Assembly: GCA_035578155.1 (NCBI GenBank)
Contig: JAPWDM010000003.1
Coordinates: 25,114,416 to 25,178,415, forward strand
Source: Brachynemurus nebulosus
Lineage: Eukaryota; Arthropoda; Insecta; Neuroptera; Myrmeleontidae
Direction: 5' to 3'
Length of the DNA: 64,000 nucleotides
Shown here: in pieces, positions 37,265 to 51,191 of the stretch
How the letters are laid out: each line of letters opens with the position of its first letter
How positions within the stretch are numbered: the stretch's first letter is position 1
The notes under the pieces: generated by a model
What the model saw: only the letters and a program-made list of their open reading frames with translations
What the model was told of the DNA's origin: nothing
Databases searched by the model: none
Program-made: the position numbers and the translations under genes

Positions 37265-37730
37265 CGGAGAGAAAAAATATCGAATATTTAGTGTGTAGCA
37301 CAGGGTCGGATTAACCCTGAGTCCGCCCCTAGGCACCTTGAAAAATGCTGCCTCTACATTTTGTTTGAAAAAAGGGAAAAGGAAAAAAAAGAGTGACGAG
37401 TAAATCACTAATTTTTCCGCCCTTTTTAAAAATTTGCCGCTCCTATTCCCTACCTTTTTTACAAACTTTCTCTTAAAAAAATAAATGACGAGCAAAAAAT
37501 TTGCCGCCCCTGCTAAGCTGGCCCTGTGTAGCTCATTCAAGTGATTCTAAAATTATTGTTGACTTTCACAGTAAAGATTAGAATGCCAGTACTAAAAAAA
37601 GAATTATTTATTTAATTATTAGTACTGGCCCTCTAATCTTTACTATGCAAGTCAACAATAATGTTAGAATATTTGGTCTGTGATCACTTTAGTGGGCTAC
37701 ACACTAAATATTCGATATTTTTTCTCTCCG
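37265..37730. mobile_element. Palindromic MITE interrupted by a hAT insertion
   Basis: The ends CGGAGAGAAAAAATATCG and its inverse are perfect, extending through AATATTTAGTGTGTAGC. After skipping the insertion at 37301-37534 the arms keep pairing (TTATTGTTGACTTTCACAG with its inverse) to a loop near 37598-37622. Confidence 0.8.
37301..37526. mobile_element. Small hAT-like MITE nested in the palindromic MITE
   Basis: It begins CAGGGTCGGATTAACC and ends AAGCTGGCCCTG, hAT-style ends. TGTAGCAC (37294-37301) and TGTAGCTC (37527-37534) form a 7-of-8 duplication offset by one base, probably blurred by mutation. The interior has GCCGCCCCT blocks. It interrupts one arm of the surrounding MITE, so it arrived later. 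Confidence 0.65.
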
Positions 37731-38849
37731 TAAAATAAGTATTATTTCAAACTAGATTTTTGTAAAAGTTATATTTTATCAAGTATGTCAGTCGATCATT
37801 CGGACAAGTACGTTTAAATACTAGATGTGAATGTTTACCACAGAGCAAGCATCCTTATTTAATCATAAAACCAAAAAAATTGGACCTTCTGTAAAAACAG
37901 CCTCAAAATACATTGTGAAAATAATTAGTATTTTTGAAAATATAGAAAATTACAGAACATGGGATATATATAATATAGAAAGATAAGTAAAGTCAGACTT
38001 GATTGGTTCTAGATTGTAACATTTTTATGGGTGACATCAGAAAAAAATGATTATATTTAAAAATTTATTCTCAAGACGTTTTTGGTTTGAAAATTTTGCA
38101 ATCAAGATTCAAAAATAATACTACCGGTGAATTTTTTATAAACGAAAAAGTTACATTTTTAAGGTTTCTACAATTTTATTAAATTTTTGCTTCGCGTAGG
38201 TACTAGGTAGGTACATAGTGGTTATATGTGACTCTTATATAAAAGGGCTAGTAGCCCTATATTTAAAATCTATAGAAAAATCTATAACTAAATAAAGTAC
38301 TACCTACCTATTTTCAATGAAATGTGTGAATCTGTTTATATTCACAATTATTCGCGTATTTTTAGAGGCAAAATTCGTTAAAAAGTTTGAAAATTCTTCA
38401 TCTTACTGCGTAGATATCAATTAATTAAAAATATTATTTTGTATATTTAGCTTTGACTGTATATGGGTAGTTATACAAAAAGGGGTAGGGGGGACTGTAT
38501 ATGGGTAGTTAAAGAAAATGGACTTAATTCGGGCCCGACATTTTTTTCATGCATAAGCTTTGGCAAGTAGTTTTATTTCAAGTTGATGACATTTTTCACA
38601 CTATTTCAAAGTGGCCAGTCAAAAAATTAAAAATTATAAATTTTATAGCCATTATAAAAAAAGAGACATCCAGGTAAGTGAAAAAATGAGTAAAAAACTA
38701 AAATTAACACAAGAGAATTTCTTATATTCATTTTTATTATTAAGCACAATTTATTAAACTATATTAAACAATTTATTAATTTTTATTATTAAATTTTTAA
38801 TTATTACACAATTTATTATTTATTTAATATATATTATATATTATATTAG

Positions 38850-38851
<2 letters not shown>
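37731..38851. other. No gene seen
   Basis: AT-rich. A short direct repeat GACTGTATATGGGTAGTTA occurs at about 38456 and 38494. No coding content. Confidence 0.4.

Positions 38852-38907
<56 letters not shown>
38852..38907. repeat. (AT)n microsatellite
   Basis: About 28 AT dinucleotides within a wider TATA-rich region. Confidence 0.95.
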
Positions 38908-38910
<3 letters not shown>

Positions 38911-41900
38911 TAGTTATATAGTGTACCTATATATGTATTAAAAAAAAAAACTTTTAAAAAAATTTAAAAAAAAAAAATTTTAAAAATAACTAAATAAATA
39001 AAAAAAATTGCGAATTCATTATTTATTAGAAAATATTTGAAGTCATTTACGACAGTTTAATACATATTATATATTATATTAGTAGTATATGTGTCAGTAG
39101 TTATATTAATTATATTGTATACGGAGTAAAATATACGGAGTCATTTATTACAGTATTCTAATGACATTTACCTAATTTATTTACATTATTTAAGATTAAT
39201 CCCGTTTTTTGTATCTGCCAGGAGACTAAGACCAGGCGACTGAGAATTCTTCAATATTCTTTAAAAATTGGCTAAATAACGTTTTTTTTTAAAAAAAAAT
39301 AAAGACACGTCCGCTGACCAGGTTACTGAAAAATTGACTGGACCGAGTACGATCTCTCTTACAATGTTAACTGAATTAATTGATTCAAAAATTATTTATA
39401 CTTACAATAAAAAATTACGAATATTATAGATTACTAATGCAGTGTAATTTTTTTTTATACATTCAGAAAAAATAATTATTTAGTCTGCTATGTTTTACTT
39501 TGGAGAGGCGACATGCCAAGAGACTGAGAATTTTACATTTTAAGTGTATTTTTTATAAAAAATCTATGATATTTCGAAACCGGGTTATTTTGAGTGACAA
39601 GTTAGACGCAGTAATAGTTTTTCAGAATATTAATATAGAAAATGAGTTGGGCCGTCAAAAATTCCCTCGTTTGTAGAACTACCCTGAGTAATAGTATTAT
39701 TACTCAGGGTCGCGGTGACCATTATACGAAGTAGGCGTAAATTAATGTTAAAACTTTTTTAAGAGTAGGTACTAAAGCGTATAAGTTCTTTGAATCCCGT
39801 GACACAGAGTATGGTCGGATGGTTACAACTTCGTGGTAAAACACTACAAAAATCAAAGGATTGGATTTTAAAAGTTCTTAAGAAGAAAACACTTATTTTC
39901 TTGCGCCCATATTTTTCCTTATTGCACCCTTCATTGTCATGCACTCCGGAAAAATTGCTGCATCTGCTCCATTGTAGTTACGCTTCTGCTAAAATGTAAA
40001 CGGATAAATACCAAATTTGATAGCGTCTAAATAAATTGTAATTTTGAAAGGAATAGCAAACCATACATTGAAAAAAATTTCCATATAGACACGCTTTTCT
40101 TTAGTAAAAAATTTATATAAGAAATTAAAGATCCTTTGCAAGAAAAGAACTTCGTACTTAAAATCATTTGTTTATCATTTTCTGCGTCTCTAGTTCCCAC
40201 CATCAAATTTCAACCGATAGATTTAATAAATATTTATCTCTGCAATTCACAATATTTCAAAATCTGTAGATTCGTTCAAGCCCTTATTACAATTAGATTC
40301 AAGAAAAATATTATCTTTAATACAACATTCAACTTTCATAACTACCTACTTTACACGCTTTTTCCATGTTTTCAAAAATATATTTTAAAAAGAATTCTAT
40401 ATTCATAATTTATTTTACAAAAGGTTCACTTAATTTAAAAATATGGAAACGGTTTTTTTTTTCTTAGGCAAAAATTATGAATTTTTATATTGCAACCATA
40501 AATAAAAATAAAATTTATCGTACCACCATCCTTTTCGTTATAGTGACTTGTGAAAAAGAAATTTTATTATTTTTTATGAGACAGAAATGAATCTTTTCGC
40601 TACTGTTGTCAAAACATTAAAATTTATGAGCACGGTCTCCTATATAATTTATTTTGTTGATATCAAGTAAAATTAGTAAAAATAAGAAAATACAAATTCA
40701 GAATTATTGATAACTTTTCTGAAATTCTATTTAAAAAAAAATACAGTTATGAACAAAATATTGAAATTCTATCATTTTTTATTATTATTTTATGTATAAA
40801 CTAGTAGTAGGTATTCCACAGCTTCACTCGCATAAACTTATGTGAACTGTCGGTCTTTTAAAAACCAATTTTTCAAAATTGTGTACACTTTAGTGTACAA
40901 ATTCATATTTCAATAGCATATCTAATTTTTAAACTCTGGCACCTTTCCACAAATACTGTTGATATTGGTAGCCATAATACTTATTATTTATTTTGCCGTA
41001 CATATTTTGGACTCTTTCTGTGACACCAGGGCTCTGGGAAATAATTTTAACTTCACTTTTGGGGGTCTCAACATCATGGGAGACTTGGCATCTATACTAT
41101 TCGCAGGATATCAATAGTTTTTTCATGCAAAATTTAATCTAATCGTTTATTTTGGGTTCTGTTGGGAGCTCTGGGACCTTGGGATACAAATTTGCTATCC
41201 TATTCTATGGTTATTCTATTCTATGAATAAATTTTTGAAATGTGCTGGATCAGTTTAAACTAACAAGCTAATGCACTAAGAAACTGGGAAACTCACAAGT
41301 ATTACTTCTTTATTATATTGATCTAATAATATTTTTAGTACCTATAACAACCCTTTATCTCGTAACATGTTTATCGTACGAGCAAATAAATTATTATTTT
41401 TCAAAATGTTACTTTTGTAAGGTTGACATTCAACTCTACATCAAGGCTTGCATATAGGTAGGTATGTATTTAATCTGGAAATGATTTTTGTAGGTATCTC
41501 TCGCTTACACATTATCTATATACGAGTATTATAATATAACGTAAGATTAAAAAAAATTAGTAAATAGATAGAACTTTTAAACATCCGAAAATTGTTTCTG
41601 ACACCCGTCCACGTGTCTAATATATGCCTGTTATAATTTAGAAAAAATAAAAAATATGCACCTAACATTCCATTCAAGAGACATTGTCAAATATAATACT
41701 TATATTTTATTCTTCTTGCTAAAAAATATTACTAATCAAATTTAGGACAAAATGTATCTCTATTCAATTTTATGAATGATTTTTTCTGCTCCTGCTGAAA
41801 TATGCTTTTGTCTCATTGAAGACTAAATAGAACATATCTAATATCCGGGTGTCCGGGTCGGATGTATACATACGATTTACATGTTAATTGAAACATTGGA

Positions 41901-44481
41901 TTCCCATAAGGACTAAGTTATGTCACAAGAGTGCCCTGGATAAACGTATTCATATTTTGTAAATTTTCTTTTATAAATTTTTTTTTTCACCAAATATTTG
42001 CACTATTTCTTCAACAGAGTATTCTTTCCGTATTTTTATTATTTTAATATTTATTTCCAAAAAAAAAATTAAAAGATGCCTTTTGAATTTACTTAAAATG
42101 ACATAAATATTTATCTGAAAATATGAATTGCTTGAAGATTGCGACGTTCATTTCTTTATTTTATTTCATTATTACTGTTAAAGCGATATTAACAGTAGTT
42201 GCCGTAGTTACGGTAGTTACAATATTAAATTATACCTCTTTTCAGATAAAATTGATCATGACTTTTCGTTAAAAAATTAAATAATTCTTATATTCGAAAC
42301 AAATCGATCTTCTATTCTTTTCTAAAAATAAACTGCAAATTTAAAATTTACATAAATGCAATAATAAAAGAGATAAAGCCAAGAAAACGGAAATTATTTA
42401 AATTCAAAGTTACGAAGCATGGTTAAATTTAACTGAAATAGACCATAGTATTATTAGCTTGTTCAAAGCACTCTTGTGACATAACTTTTTCCTTATTGTG
42501 TCCATAACCGTCATTGTAATTACCCGAAATAAAATTTAATTTTCTGCAGGTTAGTGAATTAAACGCAAAGAAACTTGAAATAATTATAAGGAAAGATTAT
42601 TTTTAAAATATTTTTTCATAAAATGGTTAGCTATGTCGTGAAAAATTTCAAAGATAATTCAAGAAATAAGCAAAATTTAACATTTCATAAGTTTATATAT
42701 AAATATTTCAAAATTTTATTTAGTAATATATAACAATTATATCATTAAAAATAAATTACAAAATATGAGAATATTTTACTTTGTCAATTTTCACTATGAA
42801 TAAAATTTATCTTTTGCTAGCTAGCTTTCGAGCAGTTAACTCATCATCAGGTTTAACTTGAATGAGGATACAATTATGAAACACTCCCTTTTTTATTGTA
42901 AGTTAGATGATGTCTATTTAACAAGTTCTTATTTGGCAGAAATACTCGGTATACATTTTAAATTAAGTAATATCCATCATACAACACTTTCATTACTCAA
43001 TCGGATGTAGACTAATCAGAAAATCTCACTTGTGAAATATTCAAATAATTTATAACAGAAGAGATTAGCCCTAAAATAAAGTAATATTCGGAATGATTAA
43101 TACTGAAAACAAGATGGATGTGATCTGTCTGTTAGATGAGAGAAAACATACATATAATATGTAATATGATATAAAATGTCTGTCTATTGTTTTGTATGAG
43201 TAATAAAAAAGTGTATAAATATGTAAACACAAAAGTTCAATTTTTGGACATGTCTATTTTGTGAGATGTTATTTTTGTCAAAGAGGTTTTTGTATTAATA
43301 GCTTATGCACACAAAAATATTGTAACTTTTCACTGAAAAATCGTAGAAACAAGATTATTCAAAAATACTAATTTTTGCAAAAAAAAAAAAATTGAATTTT
43401 GCTGAAAAAATCTTAACTTAGTTATTTATAAAAAAAATTATATATTAGCCTAAACTTCTGTACCTTTCCCGCCTAGACAGTCTATCTTAGAAGTTGCCAG
43501 AAGAATTTCAAGTCAATCATATGGAAATTGCAGGAGTTATCTTTCGCATCGTTTTGGGAAACGTAGTTTCGAGGAAAACGCGTGTAAAATGTTTATTGTA
43601 ATGTGTATCAGAATACGTATATCCATACAATAGATGGAGTACCGATTATCTTTTTTGAAGCAAATCGCCACATTGGTTAACACCACGTTAACACCTGTTC
43701 CATAACCTATATAAAGTATCAGTGGTAATAAATATTTTTTAATTTGTATACGATTTTTGTTGTAATTTGAGACTATTTAGGTATTAGTAAATATTCAAAC
43801 AATATTTATAACAAAAAATATAACATCACTAAATATAAAAAAAATTTTAAATCGAACCTTGTTTAACCGCCATATTTGTAAAACACTTTAACCCTTTTTT
43901 GGCTTCATTTTGGCCCTATATCATTCAATACTCAAAGGTTTATACTTACCGTGAACGTCATCTGTGGGTTATTTATGAAATATAACTAACGTGTAATGAA
44001 AGAAAATGATCGACCAAGCTGCGAGATTCCAAAATATTACGTGCAGTAGAGTGGCATCGTTGAACTCTTTTAAGCGTTCGAAGTCGTTTCAGAAATCTTT
44101 AAAATATTTCCAGAGTTATAATTGCTTTTAAATGTTACTCTAAAAATATTAATATTGTTAATGCATCATTTAAAACAAATTACAAAAAACAAATTTTTTC
44201 CAAAGTGATTTAACACCTTAAAGAAAAACAAAAAAATGAAAAAAAAGAAAAAGGTATATCCTACGCCGTAAAAACGTTTAAATAGTAAAATAAATAAAGT
44301 AAAATAAAGTAAGAAATGTATGTTATTTTCCATTTAAATTTCAATCGCTTTACGGCACGAGTTAACATTATCTGATTTCCTCCAGCTTATGTATAAATTT
44401 TTTTCTATAACTTTTCTTGGGTTGATAGTAGAAAAATTTTGACATTACCGAAATATGAGGCACCTAATACATGTATTACAA

Positions 44482-44483
<2 letters not shown>
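38908..44483. other. No gene seen over 5.6 kb
   Basis: AT-rich throughout. A single-copy look: no long terminal repeats, no clear tandem array. Reading frames of 60-90 codons (for example near 39790-39999 and 40136-40408) have no recognisable domain, and their composition matches the background. The stretch could be intron or intergenic sequence. Confidence 0.35.

Positions 44484-44555
<72 letters not shown>
44484..44555. repeat. (AT)n microsatellite
   Basis: About 36 AT dinucleotides. Confidence 0.95.
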
Positions 44556-44559
<4 letters not shown>

Positions 44560-44809
44560 TGCCTTATTTTATCCAAAATTTGCTCATATGACAGAATAAG
44601 CAAATAAGTTTTGATTCCCTTGTCACAGAATTCTTCCCAAAATACATTCATTTAGTTGAAAAATTTCTTTACTATCTACTTACTGAAAGATAATTTAGTT
44701 GGAAAATCAAATCTTAATCAAAACTTAATTCTGTTTTGAATTTTGGCTTAACATTACCCTAGAATAAATATTTTTAGATTAAAATTTGCTATACCTTAAA
44801 TAAAAAAAA

Positions 44810-46298
44810 ACGCCGTGAGTAGCGGAGCCCCATCACGGAAGTCGAATTTTTCCTTTCATCTTCGGTATTGAGTGTCTACAAGCGAAATATAATTGAAAGT
44901 CCACAAGCGATTTGTAATTTTGGTGGTTTCAAAACTGATGATGAGTGTCCGGTTGATCGGGGCTTTAAAAAAAGGTTTTTAAGGGCTGAATCTCAATAAA
45001 TTTCAATTTTGTGCCGATAGCAGTTAACAGGGAAAAAGCCAACACAATTCGTACGAGGGCATTTCTATCCATGCTTATCCGCCAATTGCCTTTGTGTTTT
45101 ATTTTTAAATATTAAAAAAGGAACTTAAATAGTAAACTGGAAGGCTTTTATGAAGATATTTTTTCTTTCCAAAAAAATCCAAAATTTCTATTTTATAAAT
45201 AATAAAAATCCAAAATTCCTAATTTATAAATAAACAGTGACTTTAATAACATTTTCAAATTACTTAATATGTATGTATTTCATTTGTTAAAAAATTGTAT
45301 TCACTTTTTTTTAAATTTTTTTAAATTACTATTCGCCTACTTGTATTCAGAATAAAAGTAATGCATTTAAAACACATTTAACAATAGCATTCAATTCCGA
45401 TGTAAAAATGGAAGAAGTGGGGGGAAAAGTAACGTGGACTCCCTAAAAGGTACTAGCTGGATACTAACTGAATACACGTACAAAATTTCAGCCCTCTAGG
45501 TTTCCTTAGAGAGTCTCTAGACGTGTTAGAAAACAAGCAAAAAAATTAAGGAAATATTGGCGTAAAAATCGTGGGGGTAAGGGTTAAAAGTTGAAACCCC
45601 CAAAAAACAGTGTCTGGCTATTAGCTTAATCTGTACACAAAATTTCAGCCCTCTAGGTTTATTTGGGGAGATTTTGACCCGAACGAAACTGTTAAAATAC
45701 AAGAAAAATCATGTTCTTTTGGGTATAAAAATGGTGGCGGTAGGGTTTGAAAGTCGAGACTCCCAAAAGGCACCCCCTTGATACTAACTCAATCCGAATA
45801 CAAAATTTCAGCCCTCTAGGTTTATTTGGGTGACCTGTGCGAGTGGTACAAACTTCGAAAACGTCGAAAATGCATGAAATTGTAGCTTAAAAATGAGGGG
45901 GGTGGGGGTAAAATATTAAAACCTCCAAAAAGCACAACCTAGGTACGAACTTTATCAACACACCAAACTTCAACCCTCTACGTTAATTCTGGGGGGCTGG
46001 GGGCCTGTTAGATCCAGCGAAAATCGTTTTTCCCCCCTCTACTCCCGCCAAATCATCCTAGGAAGCCGAATTTTGGATATGTTGTAGATAATTGACCGAA
46101 ACATTATTTCCAACCGGTTTGGAAAAGTTTATTGCTTTCCGCCCCCCACCACCCCCTTAAAAGTTGGGTCGGATCAAAAATTTTCCCAAAATTTGACCCC
46201 ACTTTGATAGTATGGGGTGCCTCAAAAATGAGCCCCATTTACCAAATTTCATCTCTTAACTTCCATAGGGGGGCCCTACACAAATTAAAAGGTGGCGG

Positions 46299-46342
<44 letters not shown>

Positions 46343-46465
46343 CATTTTTTTTTTACATATTCGTGTTCTACGGGTCCGAAAACGGATAGCGCCCCTACTC
46401 TCGCCTCTCGCCGTTCTTGTCGTATAGACTGTATAAGTCTAATTTTTTCAAGGAAAAATTCGACT
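44810..46465 (+). mobile_element. HINE-like element, copy F (older, diverged)
   Basis: Full-length 1,656-bp plus-orientation copy with the same start (CGCCGTGAGTAGCGGAGCCC) and end (AAAAATTCGACT) but many more substitutions than copies B-E. (TA)n at 46300-46338 is the shortest of the family here. No coding capacity. Confidence 0.75.
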
Positions 46466-47888
46466 AATAAGTATTCAGAAGGTCATGTTTTTTCTAAGAA
46501 CTAAATCACAACAAGTCATTATAAAATAAGAGTATATAAATTAACAGGGTACTAAGTTGTAACTTTTAAGTTGGGTAGATAAACTTTGCTTTTAATATTA
46601 TCTGCGTTAAATTAATTTTGCCTTAGGTATGCTATTACTCTTTTCCATTGTTGAAAAGGTTTTGAAATAATTATGTAATAAAAGTCCATACGGCTATACT
46701 CCAGGGTCACAATTTAAAATATTTTCCATCATATAATAACGTTTAAAAAAGACATTATTCCTCCGACAATACGTAACAGGAACGACAAAAAAAATTTTAA
46801 CGTCTAGTTTTTGATTGAAACAAGAATAACTACGCAATATATGCAATGTTGTTGTTAAAATCATTCTCTTACCTTTTCTTTCTTGCCTTTTTTTTTCTAG
46901 AAAAAACAATTCACTTCATCGTATTAATGTAAATTTAATGTTTTTCGTTTTGCCTTTTTTTTTGAAAAATAACACAATAGAATTTAAATTACATATATCC
47001 CCTCAGTATTCCGGGTGACATTAAACGTTCACTTCAGTATATTAGTGCAGTTGGGCGCTACAGGGAAAATCTCACATTATTATTCAAAATTACCCACAAC
47101 AAAACGATGAATAAATTAGGAGCCGAAACGATTTTGTGTATCGTGTTCCGATATTTAAAATTTTCTGTAAAAGGAAATACTTATATGTGTGACATGAAAA
47201 AGGAACTGATAAAAAGAAATATTCGAGAGATAATTACATTTTGTTTCCTATTTTTCAGTTGGAGGAATCACAAATAAAGTAGATAATAAAAGATATTTTT
47301 AGAATAATATGCTTCAACTAACATGCTAAGCGAACTTTATAATCACTGGGCCAGTTACGTATTTAGGGATCTACACACACAAAATACTATTTTATTCAAA
47401 TTTGACTTAAATTTTATTCAAAACCTTTCATACGTGAAATTTGTCGGAATCTCAAAACTTCCGCAGATTATAAAGTGATTCTTAGGAAAGCAATTAATTT
47501 GCTTTTTTACTGAGCTTTTTTGCTTGTTTCACTCTTTTAACTAACAATAAGTGAAATATTCTAGGAAACGTAAAGGTTAAATGTTAGTTGTGTTTATATG
47601 TGTTGTGCATATTATGTTACACTCAAAAAAAAAAAAAAAAAAACGCTCATTGAGCCAAATGAAATAAGGTGTGTTGCTCTATCTCCTTCGTCGATTCAAA
47701 ATTGCAGAATACTTAAACGTTTTTTTAACTTATCATAATTGTCCGATACGATAAGTCTCGCTGGACAACTGAACAATTGTACGACTCGTGAGAAAAACAC
47801 CTTCATCTATTAAACTCTCTTGTAGAGGGAAGAAAAGACGCAAAATTTGAAATTTTATATTGAAAAATAATTTTTTTGTTGAAATAAA
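46466..47888. other. No gene seen
   Basis: AT-rich; an A-run near 47626-47643. No feature is supported. Confidence 0.35.
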
Positions 47889-48616
47889 ATTTTTGATGAA
47901 ACTTGATATATATGTATTACAAGCAAAAATAACAGACTCGTATTTTTTTTATCACCGTCGCCATTTAAGGGGTGAAATCACCCCTTAAAATTAGGGAAAA
48001 ATTTTAATTTTTCTTGATAACTTGAAAACGACGGCAGATAGAAAAAAAACTTTAAATTGACAAAACACTTTATTTTTAGAGGGCTTTCTATTGACGTGTA
48101 TAAATTCAGGGTCGAAGCTACTGGCGGGGCTGTAAAGCTAAAATTGAGGGTAAATTTTGAAATAGGGTGGATATGCTTTAGTATATTGAAATTTGAATAG
48201 CATATATGAAAACTGTATGAAAAATTCTAGTTTACCTGTTTTTGCTTAAAGTTGTAATTTAAAGTCTAAAATCTCAAAATTGGACAGCTAATTTGAGATG
48301 TCAATCGTAATTTTACTATCAGAAAAATAAAAATATTTCTATAAGGTTTTCAACAAATGAATTGTCTTATAATTAATAACTGGCTAAAATATATTAAATT
48401 ACACTTAACTTATACTTTAAATTTAATATAAGTAATATTAAAATTTGATTTTGTTAAGTCATGCGAGAATATTATTACATATAAAGAAAACAATTTTATA
48501 AAATACTTCTTTTTTATCAAATAATGAAGATAGGAAAATTTATTCTATGAAAGAAATTTGAAAATTTTCTTTATTAATAGGTACTTGATTCGTGAAGTGG
48601 TCAATGCCCAGCTTTT

Positions 48617-48948
48617 ATGAGAAATATCATTCCTGAAGATAAAGAAGTAAAAATATTAAGCATACCGCCAAAAACAACAGATAGTGATATTGATCTACAT
48701 AAAATACAGTTCCTAGCACATAATCAGTTCTCATCACCCCGCTTTAGAGATACATTTAAATACGCCTGGTACAAGAGCGGATACATAGAACAAAGACCAG
48801 ATTACTTCGTTAATCCCGTCGAATATATTTTTTTTAAAACCAGTGTAGATACTCAACCGAAATGTCATATTTCGGTTGGTGTCAAAAATGTCTTTGTTTA
48901 GAACACTTTTTTGAACAGTATCATCATTGTGAAGATCAAAAGCCATAG
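48617..48948 (+). pseudogene. Small zinc-binding protein of a DNA element, frameshifted
   Basis: The first frame (48617-48901) opens with ATG and reads MRNIIPEDKEVKILSIPPK followed by KYAWYKSGYIEQRPDYF and NPVEYIFF, then loses sense near 48855. In the next frame the sequence continues as WCQKCLCLEHFFEQYHHC up to a stop at 48946-48948. That gives a CxxCxC...H...HxC pattern that looks like the end of a zinc-binding module. I have seen this protein type associated with insect repetitive elements but cannot name the family with certainty. A +1/-1 indel near 48850-48880 disables it. Its position between the long inverted arms suggests that it is the element's own gene. Confidence 0.55.
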
Positions 48949-49082
48949 AATAATATACGCCTTATTTTATTATTGTAAACTTTTTTAAAGATATTAAACC
49001 TTTTATAATTTTTCTTACATTCATGCTAAATTAGAACAAATTTCCTTATCCTCATTATTTGACAATAAAAAAGTATTTTATA

Positions 49083-49168
49083 AACTAACTATATGGAATA
49101 ATTTTTTTTAAACTAACTATATGGAAAAAGTTTTTTCTACAACTAACTATATGGAATAATTTTTTTGC
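49083..49168 (+). repeat. Three ~29-bp tandem repeats
   Basis: AACTAACTATATGGA occurs at 49083, 49111 and 49141, each followed by a T-rich stretch, just outside the right arm of the surrounding element. Confidence 0.8.
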
Positions 49169-49753
49169 TTGGCTTAACAAAATCAAATTTTAATATTACT
49201 TGTATTTATATAAGAAGTTTTAGTCAGACATCAACAAGTATTATTCGATTCTATATTTTAGCCAGTTATTATACAAGACAAATCACTTGCTGAAAACCTT
49301 ATAGAAATATTATTATTGTGCTAATTATCAGTAAAATTACGATTCACATCTCAAATTACCTGTCCAGTTTTGAGAATTTAGTCTTTAAATTACAACATTG
49401 AGCAAAAACAGGTAAACTAGTATTTTTCATGCAGTTATCATATATATGCTATTCAAATTTTAATATACTAAAGCATATCCACCCTATTTCAAAATTTACC
49501 CCTAATTTTATCTGAACAGCCCCTCCAGTAGGTCCAACCCTGAATTTATACACATCAATAGAAAAATCTCTAAAAAGAAAGTGTTTTGTCAGTTTAATTT
49601 TTTTTCTATCTGCGTCGTTTTGAAGTTATCAAGCAAAATTTACCCTAATTTTGAGGGGTGATTTCACCCCTTAAATGGCAAAGGTGGCAGATAAAAAAAA
49701 ATACGGGTCTGTTATTTTTGCTTGTACTACACATATACCACGTTTCATCAAAA

Positions 49754-50752
49754 TTGCGAATTGGCAGTTTAAAACCTTTCCTTGTTAAACTGTAATATTT
49801 TTTAAATTCAATGTGTTTAATACAAATTAAGAGAAAAAAAAATTATAAAAGAATTTCAGTGAATTAAATTAACCTTGACTTTTTTCAGTTTTCGCCCTTT
49901 ATCAGGTCAACGGCTAAGTTTAAATTAAAAGAAATTCAACTTTAGATTCGTGGTCATAGCGTTGAAAAATACAAAAAACTTACATTCTCGACGCATACAA
50001 CATTGTTTACAGATACCATTTGCAATAGTTGTCCCCAGCATCAAGAGTTCGTTAAAAAATAGTAAAATTGTGATAAGTTTCAACTATTTTCCTAGTTTCA
50101 AAATAAAACTGTCCCCAAGGTATTTTCTGAAACGATTTACTTTAATTGCATACTCTGTAATACCCACATGAGAGCTACATATTTTATTTTTACCAATATT
50201 TTATAACCTCAGAAAATCAAAAAGTTACATATTACCAACCTCAATGAGAGCAATGGGAAATACCACCGATATATGTATATTATATATAGGTACTCTAATA
50301 TTTATTAAAAACCATTGCAACCTACGCTTGTCCCGTGTGGATTTTAAATGGAATTTTACCGACCTATTTATATAATAAATAATTCATATGACACATTCAA
50401 TATTTAAAAAGCTTTTTAATGACGTAATATACACATTATACATACGTATAATACATTAAAAAAATATAGGAAAAACAATCACTGAATAAAAATTGGAAAC
50501 TCATATTCTTTTTTTTCAAAATAAGGGCGATTCCACGAAGGTAGGAGATACCTACTTTTAACAAATACTGTCACTTCATAATATTCCAATCTTATTATGG
50601 TAGAGTTATATTATTCTCGCTGAGACTACAGTAAACGTCTGAAGATACTTTTTATCTTTATACTATGTACACTAGCAGATTCGGCAAGCAATGTTCTTTT
50701 TTCCGGTAGGTGGAGTGATAGTGGCACAAAACCAATATACCATGTGAGTTTT
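49754..50752. other. No gene seen
   Basis: AT-rich; nothing recognisable. Confidence 0.35.
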
Positions 50753-51191
50753 TTGAGAGTTGCCATTTCTATTACAACCAAATTTTTATGATAGAATTAG
50801 TACTGGAAAAGGTTCTTTTCTTGGATGTAATGAAATTGTAACCAAGAAAACACTATCGGTTGAAGTAGCCTCAAGTCCATATGCATATTTTTACCGCCTA
50901 ACTGATAAATTTAAGAAATATTAAAAAATTAAATTTGGGTAAAAAAATTTTGTTTGCTCATTTATGTTGTTAATTAATGCATTAGATCAGTTTTATCGAA
51001 AAATTAATATATAGTCTCATTTAAATATCTATAAGTTTGTATCATAGCTCGAATATCATAAGAGCTATAAAGCTTCTGACTATAGCAATCGGTTGCCCCG
51101 GTCGATATCTACAACTGTTATTTAAACAATTTTTCGATTAAATCAACGGTTTGGCTGTAATAAAAACGGCAACTCTCGAAAAACTCACACA
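50753..51191. repeat. Inverted-repeat element (~440 bp)
   Basis: TGTGAGTTTTTTGAGAGTTG at 50753 pairs with CAACTCTCGAAAAACTCACA ending at 51189, followed inward by further pairing (CTATTACAACCAAA with TTTGGCTGTAATA). The interior is AT-rich and non-coding. Probably a MITE; no duplication found. Confidence 0.55.

Larger units (their letters stand above)
47889..49753. mobile_element. Long-TIR DNA element (~570-580-bp arms) with a small coding core
   Basis: The left arm 47889-48458 and right arm 49173-49753 are diverged inverted copies. Paired landmarks are TTTTGATGAAAC / GTTTCATCAAAA, GGGGTGAAATCACCCCTTAA / AGGGGTGATTTCACCCCTTA, AGGGTGGATATGCTTTAG / CTAAAGCATATCCACCCT and GATTTTGTTAAG / CTTAACAAAATC. 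The 714-bp core carries a frameshifted zinc-binding ORF and a 3-unit tandem repeat. Block order in the arms parallels the palindrome at 4990-5698. Confidence 0.75.

Noticed and set aside
38908..44483. Possible host exons among 60-90-codon frames
   Set aside because: Composition is the same as the background, with no recognisable domain or convincing splice context.
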